A stretch of DNA of 64,000 nucleotides, taken from the NCBI RefSeq assembly GCF_035918235.1, contig NZ_CP109485.1:5208001-5272000 (forward strand), given 5' to 3'. The notes below the pieces were generated by a model. The model was not told the DNA's origin, did no database searches, and worked only from the letters and a program-made list of their open reading frames with translations. This DNA is from Streptomyces sp. NBC_01445. GTDB lineage: Bacteria; Actinomycetota; Actinomycetes; Streptomycetales; Streptomycetaceae. The stretch's first letter is position 1, and every line of letters begins with the position of its first letter. The position numbers and the translations under genes were made by a program. This document shows positions 60,679 through 64,000 of the stretch, one piece after another.

Positions 60679-61689
60679 GTGCCGCGCTCATCTGCTCACT
60701 CCGCCCCACCGCTCCGCGCCCTGCTGCGGCAGTACGACGCCGGCTCGCCGCTGGCCTGCGAACCCGTCGACCAGGGCCTGCTCAACCGCGGCTACCGGCT
60801 CGCCACCACGCGCGGCCGCTACTTCCTCAAGCACCACTTCGACCCCGAGACCGCCGACCCGGCCGCCATCGCCCGCCAGCACCGCGCCACCGAACGCCTG
60901 GCCGCACTCGGCGTCCCCGTCGCCCCGCCCCTGCCCGCCGCCGACGGCCGCACCGTCACCGTCATCGGCGGCGCCAGCTACGCCCTGCACCCCTGGGTCG
61001 AGGGCCGCCACCGCAGCGGCGCCCAGCTCACGGCGGCCCAGTGCCGCACGCTCGGGGCGCTCCTGGGACTCGTACACGCCTGTCTGGAGAAGGTCATGGG
61101 GGCCGCGCCCGCGCGTGGGCGGGCCAGTGCCGATCCCGCGGACACCCTCGCGCTCATCGACACCCTGCTGGAGCGGGTGCGCCGCCGTCGCCCGCACGAC
61201 GCGTTCGACGAGCTGGCGCGGCACCGGCTCGTGGAGCGCCGCGCACTCCTGGAGTCCTGCGCGGGGCGGCGGCCTCCGCAGGCCTCGGCGACCGGCTGGG
61301 TGCACGGGGACTTCCACCCGTTCAACCTGCTCTACCAAGGCGGCGTACCGGCCGCGATCGTCGACTGGGACCGGCTCGGGGTGCAGCCGCGCGCCGAAGA
61401 GGCCGTACGCGCCGCAGTGATCTTCTTCGTGCGTCCCGCCGGCACCCTCGACCTGCCGAAGGTACGGGCCTACGCGCGCGCGTACCGCCGCGCCTCGGGC
61501 GCCGGCGCGGACGAACTCGCGGCCGCCGTCCACCGTGTGTGGTGGGAGCGGCTCAACGACTTCTGGATACTGCGCTGGCGCTACGAACGCGGCGACACCC
61601 GCGCCGATCCCCAGTTCCCCGCGGCGTCGGCGCTCGCCGTGTGGTGGACGAAGGAGTACGGGGCGGTGCGCGACGCGTTCGCCGAGTGA
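60679..61689 (+). CDS. Aminoglycoside-phosphotransferase-fold kinase
   Basis: GTG 60679 gives 336 residues. The APH/choline-kinase fold shows the nucleotide-binding opening VDQGLLNRGYRLATTRGRYFLKHH (22-45, landmark), with the ATP-binding Lys in YFLKHH, the catalytic loop HGDFHPFNLLY near 212-222 and the metal-binding VDWDRLG near 231-237. The family phosphorylates small hydroxyl compounds such as homoserine, choline or aminoglycosides. I cannot say which. It is convergent with the kinase gene at 61719. Confidence 0.88.
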   Translation: MPRSSAHSAPPLRALLRQYDAGSPLACEPVDQGLLNRGYRLATTRGRYFLKHHFDPETADPAAIARQHRATERLAALGVPVAPPLPAADGRTVTVIGGASYALHPWVEGRHRSGAQLTAAQCRTLGALLGLVHACLEKVMGAAPARGRASADPADTLALIDTLLERVRRRRPHDAFDELARHRLVERRALLESCAGRRPPQASATGWVHGDFHPFNLLYQGGVPAAIVDWDRLGVQPRAEEAVRAAVIFFVRPAGTLDLPKVRAYARAYRRASGAGADELAAAVHRVWWERLNDFWILRWRYERGDTRADPQFPAASALAVWWTKEYGAVRDAFAE

Positions 61690-61718
61690 GCGGCCGTCAG
61701 TGAGCCGGACCGGCCGGG

Positions 61719-63371
61719 TCAGCCCGACGCCGGGTCGCCCGTGGAGACCTGGAGCTGGATCGACTCGGGGTTCTTCGGGTCGATCTCCGTGCGCGCCTTG
61801 GGGTACTGCACGATGACCGTGCCCTCACCGAAGGTGTTCTCGTCGACGTCCCGGACGTCGAACTTCCAACCGGCGGCCTGCATGCAGGCCTTGACCGACT
61901 TGATGTTCTTGTAGGTGAAGTCCGGGAGCAGGACCTTGTCCGGGTCGTTGTAACCCGTTTCAGGCTCCTTGCACTCGTCCTCTTCCATCGTCTTCGTCAG
62001 ATCGGGACCCTTGTGACCGGCGACGGCCGACGGCGACTTCTTCGCGTCGCCGCCGCCCTTCTCGTCATTGCCGTTCAGTGTCAGGGCCGTGATCAGACCG
62101 CCGACCGCGATCAGCGCGACGACGATCGAACCGACGATCACGCCGGTGTTCCGCTTGCCGCCACCGCCGCCGGAGCCCGCCGAACTCGGCGTCGTCTGGG
62201 GCGAGATGGTGTACGGCGGGGGCGTCTGCTGGTGCTGTTGCTGCTGATACTGCTGCTGCTGAGGCGCGTACGGAGAGGTGGGCGGCGGGGTCTGGTAGCC
62301 CTGCTGCGGATATCCGTAGCCCGGAGTGGCCGGCGCCGGAGTGGGCGTCCCGTAGGGGCCCGGCTGGTACGGCGTCTGCACCGGGCCGGTCGGCGCCGCC
62401 GTCGACTGGTCGACCGGCGGGAACACCGCGGAACCGACACCCGCGCCGCTGGACGTCTGCGCGCCCGGCACGATGCTGGGCGCCGCGGCGTGCAGCGACT
62501 GGGCGACCCGCAGGCACTCGTCCCGCATCGCCTCGGCGCTCGGGAAGCGCTCGTTCGGGTTCTTCTTCAGCGCGCGGGCGACCAGCGCGTCCACGGCCGG
62601 GGGCACCGACCGGTTGATCGACGAAGGAGCCACCGGCTCCTCCTGGACGTGCGCATACGCTATGGCCAGCGGCGAGTCCGCCTCGAACGGCAGCCGCCCG
62701 GTGACCAGTTGGAACAGCATGATGCCGACCGAGTACAGGTCGGAGCGGGCGTCCACGCCACGGCCGAGGGCCTGCTCGGGCGAGAGGTACTGCGGGGTGC
62801 CGACGACCATGCCGGTCTGCGTCATCGACGTGACACCGGACTGCATGGCGCGGGCGATGCCGAAGTCCATCACCTTGACGACGTTCCGCTTCGTCATCAT
62901 GACGTTGCCCGGCTTGATGTCGCGGTGGACCAGACCCATCTCGTGGCTGATCTCGAGCGCCGCGAGCACATCGGCCGTGATCTTCAGGGCCTTGTCGGTC
63001 GGCATCGCGCCGTAGTGCGCGACATCCGCGTCGAGCACGGAGCCGAGGGGCTGGCCCTCCACGTACTCCATGACGATGTACGGAGTGGTCATCCCGTCGA
63101 GGTCGTCCTCGCCGGTGTCGAAGACCGAGACGATGTTCGTGTGCGTGAGCTTCGCCACGGACTGGGCCTCGCGGCGGAAGCGCTCACGGAACGCCTGCTC
63201 GCGCCCGAGCTCGGTGTGCAGCGTCTTGATCGCCACCTGGCGGTCGAGCACCGAGTCGTACGCGAGGTGGACCGAGGCCATGCCGCCCTCGCCGAGCAGA
63301 TCACGCAGCTGGTAGCGACCGCCGGCGACAGCACGCCCTGCGTACCGGCCCTGTGCGCCGTCCTGGCTCAT
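61719..63371 (-). CDS. Transmembrane Ser/Thr protein kinase, PknB-type
   Basis: The 550-residue kinase has its catalytic domain at 20-285: GEGGMASVHLAYD glycine loop, Lys49 (VAIKTL), HRDIKPGN near 147, DFGIARA near 168 and the activation loop TQTGMVVGTPQYLSPE. A long Pro/Gln/Tyr-rich linker (about 310-425) leads to one transmembrane helix (VIVGSIVVALIAVGGLITAL, near 432-451). The extracytoplasmic part (about 470-550) holds one PASTA-like domain with two cysteines (DECKEPETGY; VKACMQAAGW). Such kinases sense wall-related ligands. It is divergent from a second kinase gene. Confidence 0.93.
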   Translation of the reverse strand: MSQDGAQGRYAGRAVAGGRYQLRDLLGEGGMASVHLAYDSVLDRQVAIKTLHTELGREQAFRERFRREAQSVAKLTHTNIVSVFDTGEDDLDGMTTPYIVMEYVEGQPLGSVLDADVAHYGAMPTDKALKITADVLAALEISHEMGLVHRDIKPGNVMMTKRNVVKVMDFGIARAMQSGVTSMTQTGMVVGTPQYLSPEQALGRGVDARSDLYSVGIMLFQLVTGRLPFEADSPLAIAYAHVQEEPVAPSSINRSVPPAVDALVARALKKNPNERFPSAEAMRDECLRVAQSLHAAAPSIVPGAQTSSGAGVGSAVFPPVDQSTAAPTGPVQTPYQPGPYGTPTPAPATPGYGYPQQGYQTPPPTSPYAPQQQQYQQQQHQQTPPPYTISPQTTPSSAGSGGGGGKRNTGVIVGSIVVALIAVGGLITALTLNGNDEKGGGDAKKSPSAVAGHKGPDLTKTMEEDECKEPETGYNDPDKVLLPDFTYKNIKSVKACMQAAGWKFDVRDVDENTFGEGTVIVQYPKARTEIDPKNPESIQLQVSTGDPASG

Positions 63372-63683
63372 GTTTCTACGTCCCCCATCGGCGCGGCCGG
63401 TGATCGATTACCACTATTCCCGGCCAAGTCTGCCCCGTGGCACCGGCACGTCAAGCTCGGTGCCCGTTCCGTGACCGTACGGGCAAGAAGCGTCGCGGAA
63501 GCGTTACAGGAATTGCCCAGACGATTTGCATCGCATTGCCCGCACAAGGTTTGATGGCCGGTCCATCTCGGGACGGCGCGCCGGGCGAAGCCTGTAGCGT
63601 GGCCCGACGGAGACCGTAACGACCACCGCGCGTACATCCGAGAGTGCGGACACGGACGCGGACAGAAACGACGGCGAGGACTG
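63372..63683. other. 312-bp divergent promoter region of two kinase genes
   Basis: The gap holds no convincing gene. It is unusually AT-rich for the window near 63400-63420 and 63500-63555, as expected for promoters, but I could not place confident -10/-35 boxes on either strand. Confidence 0.4.
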
Positions 63684-64000
63684 ATGGCACAGACGCAGCG
63701 CGCTCAGGGCCCGTCCGACCCCGAGGCGGCTGGCGGCGGTATGTCAGATGCGCCGGAGTTGTGGGGCAACGGCGGGCTGGTCGGCGACGGCCGGTACCGG
63801 CTGACCCACAGACTCGGCCGGGGCGGCATGGCGGAGGTTTTCGCCGCGGAGGACGTCCGGCTCGGACGCACCGTCGCGGTCAAGCTCCTGCGCTCCGACC
63901 TTGCCGAGGACCCGGTCTCCAAGGCCCGCTTCACGCGCGAGGCCCAGTCGGTCGCGGGCCTCAACCACCACGCGGTCGTCGCCGTGTACGACTCCGGCGA
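63684..64000 (+). CDS. Ser/Thr protein kinase, N-terminal part only (cut by window edge)
   Basis: ATG 63684 follows GAGGA. The visible 105 residues begin with a Gln/Gly-rich leader (1-32) and enter a Hanks-type kinase domain: YRLTHRLGRGGMAEVFAAED (about 38-57), the ATP-binding Lys in VAVKLLRSDL near 69, and FTREAQSVAGLNHHAVVAVYDSGE. The catalytic loop and everything after are outside the window. It pairs divergently with the kinase at 61719-63371. The two probably arose by duplication. Confidence 0.9.
   Translation, partial: MAQTQRAQGPSDPEAAGGGMSDAPELWGNGGLVGDGRYRLTHRLGRGGMAEVFAAEDVRLGRTVAVKLLRSDLAEDPVSKARFTREAQSVAGLNHHAVVAVYDSG

Noticed and set aside
63437..63619. Short open frames in the kinase intergenic region
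   Set aside because: They have no ribosome site, no coding bias and lie in the expected divergent promoter region.
1..64000. Search by eye for tRNA, rRNA, CRISPR arrays, integrase genes and intact insertion sequences
   Set aside because: No cloverleaf, repeat-spacer array or transposase-like frame was recognised; tRNAscan, Infernal and ISfinder searches would be needed to exclude them fully.

Overview
The window is high-GC actinobacterial chromosome and almost certainly Streptomyces. Codons end in G or C almost throughout, GTG and TTG starts are common, and several markers are typical of the genus: snapalysin with its divergent LysR activator, a zinc-ribbon/transmembrane protein of the SCO2400 kind, a K15-type DD-peptidase, a mycothiol-linked enzyme and a SARP remnant. 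The run metG - aspS - SpoIIE phosphatase - pirin - acyl-CoA dehydrogenase - aminopeptidase - bkd operon - paired Ser/Thr kinases looks like the conserved core arm near oriC, as I remember it from model streptomycetes. A near-consensus ParB site (parS) at 38848-38861 fits that position.

Layout. 1-13 kb: a GH15 hydrolase cut by the window edge, a zinc-ribbon membrane protein, a divergent LysR/MFS pair, three near-identical 96-bp tandem repeats, an MBL hydrolase, a secreted PL8 polysaccharide lyase, a SnoaL-like protein, an acyl-CoA ligase and a DUF4389 protein. 13-24 kb: a channel-like membrane protein, two rearranged genes (an amidase/amidohydrolase chimera and an AsnC regulator lacking its DNA-binding part), an overlapping parA-parB pair, a double IclR regulator and a run of membrane proteins. 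24-31 kb: snapalysin and its LysR regulator, a PhoX phosphatase with a PHO-box-like promoter element, a VWA protein with a very long Glu/Ala tract and a zinc alcohol dehydrogenase.

31-45 kb is housekeeping: MetRS, AspRS, a PAS-GAF-PP2C-ATPase signalling protein, AI-2E-type permease, pirin, SseB-like protein, acyl-CoA dehydrogenase behind two matched palindromes, and M18 aminopeptidase flanked by two decayed genes (Uma2 fragment, frameshifted SARP fragment). 45-64 kb: an NHLRC2-like thioredoxin/NHL protein with a cupin partner and divergent GlxA regulator, a BrkB-like membrane protein, nitrilase-family hydrolase, a GntR-MFS operon, DD-peptidase, the branched-chain/2-oxo acid dehydrogenase operon (E1alpha-E1beta-E2), a DosR-like response regulator, a PPOX protein, a phosphotransferase and two divergent PknB-type kinases, the second cut by the window edge.

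No rRNA, tRNA, CRISPR array, integrase or intact insertion sequence was seen. I did not find a clear novel multigene defence or biosynthetic system. The most unusual items are the chimeric and truncated genes at 14.2-15.4 kb, the orphan parAB pair, the 96-bp repeats, and several regulatory sites (parS-like, PHO-like, paired TACY-N4-RGTA palindromes, a bkd-promoter palindrome).
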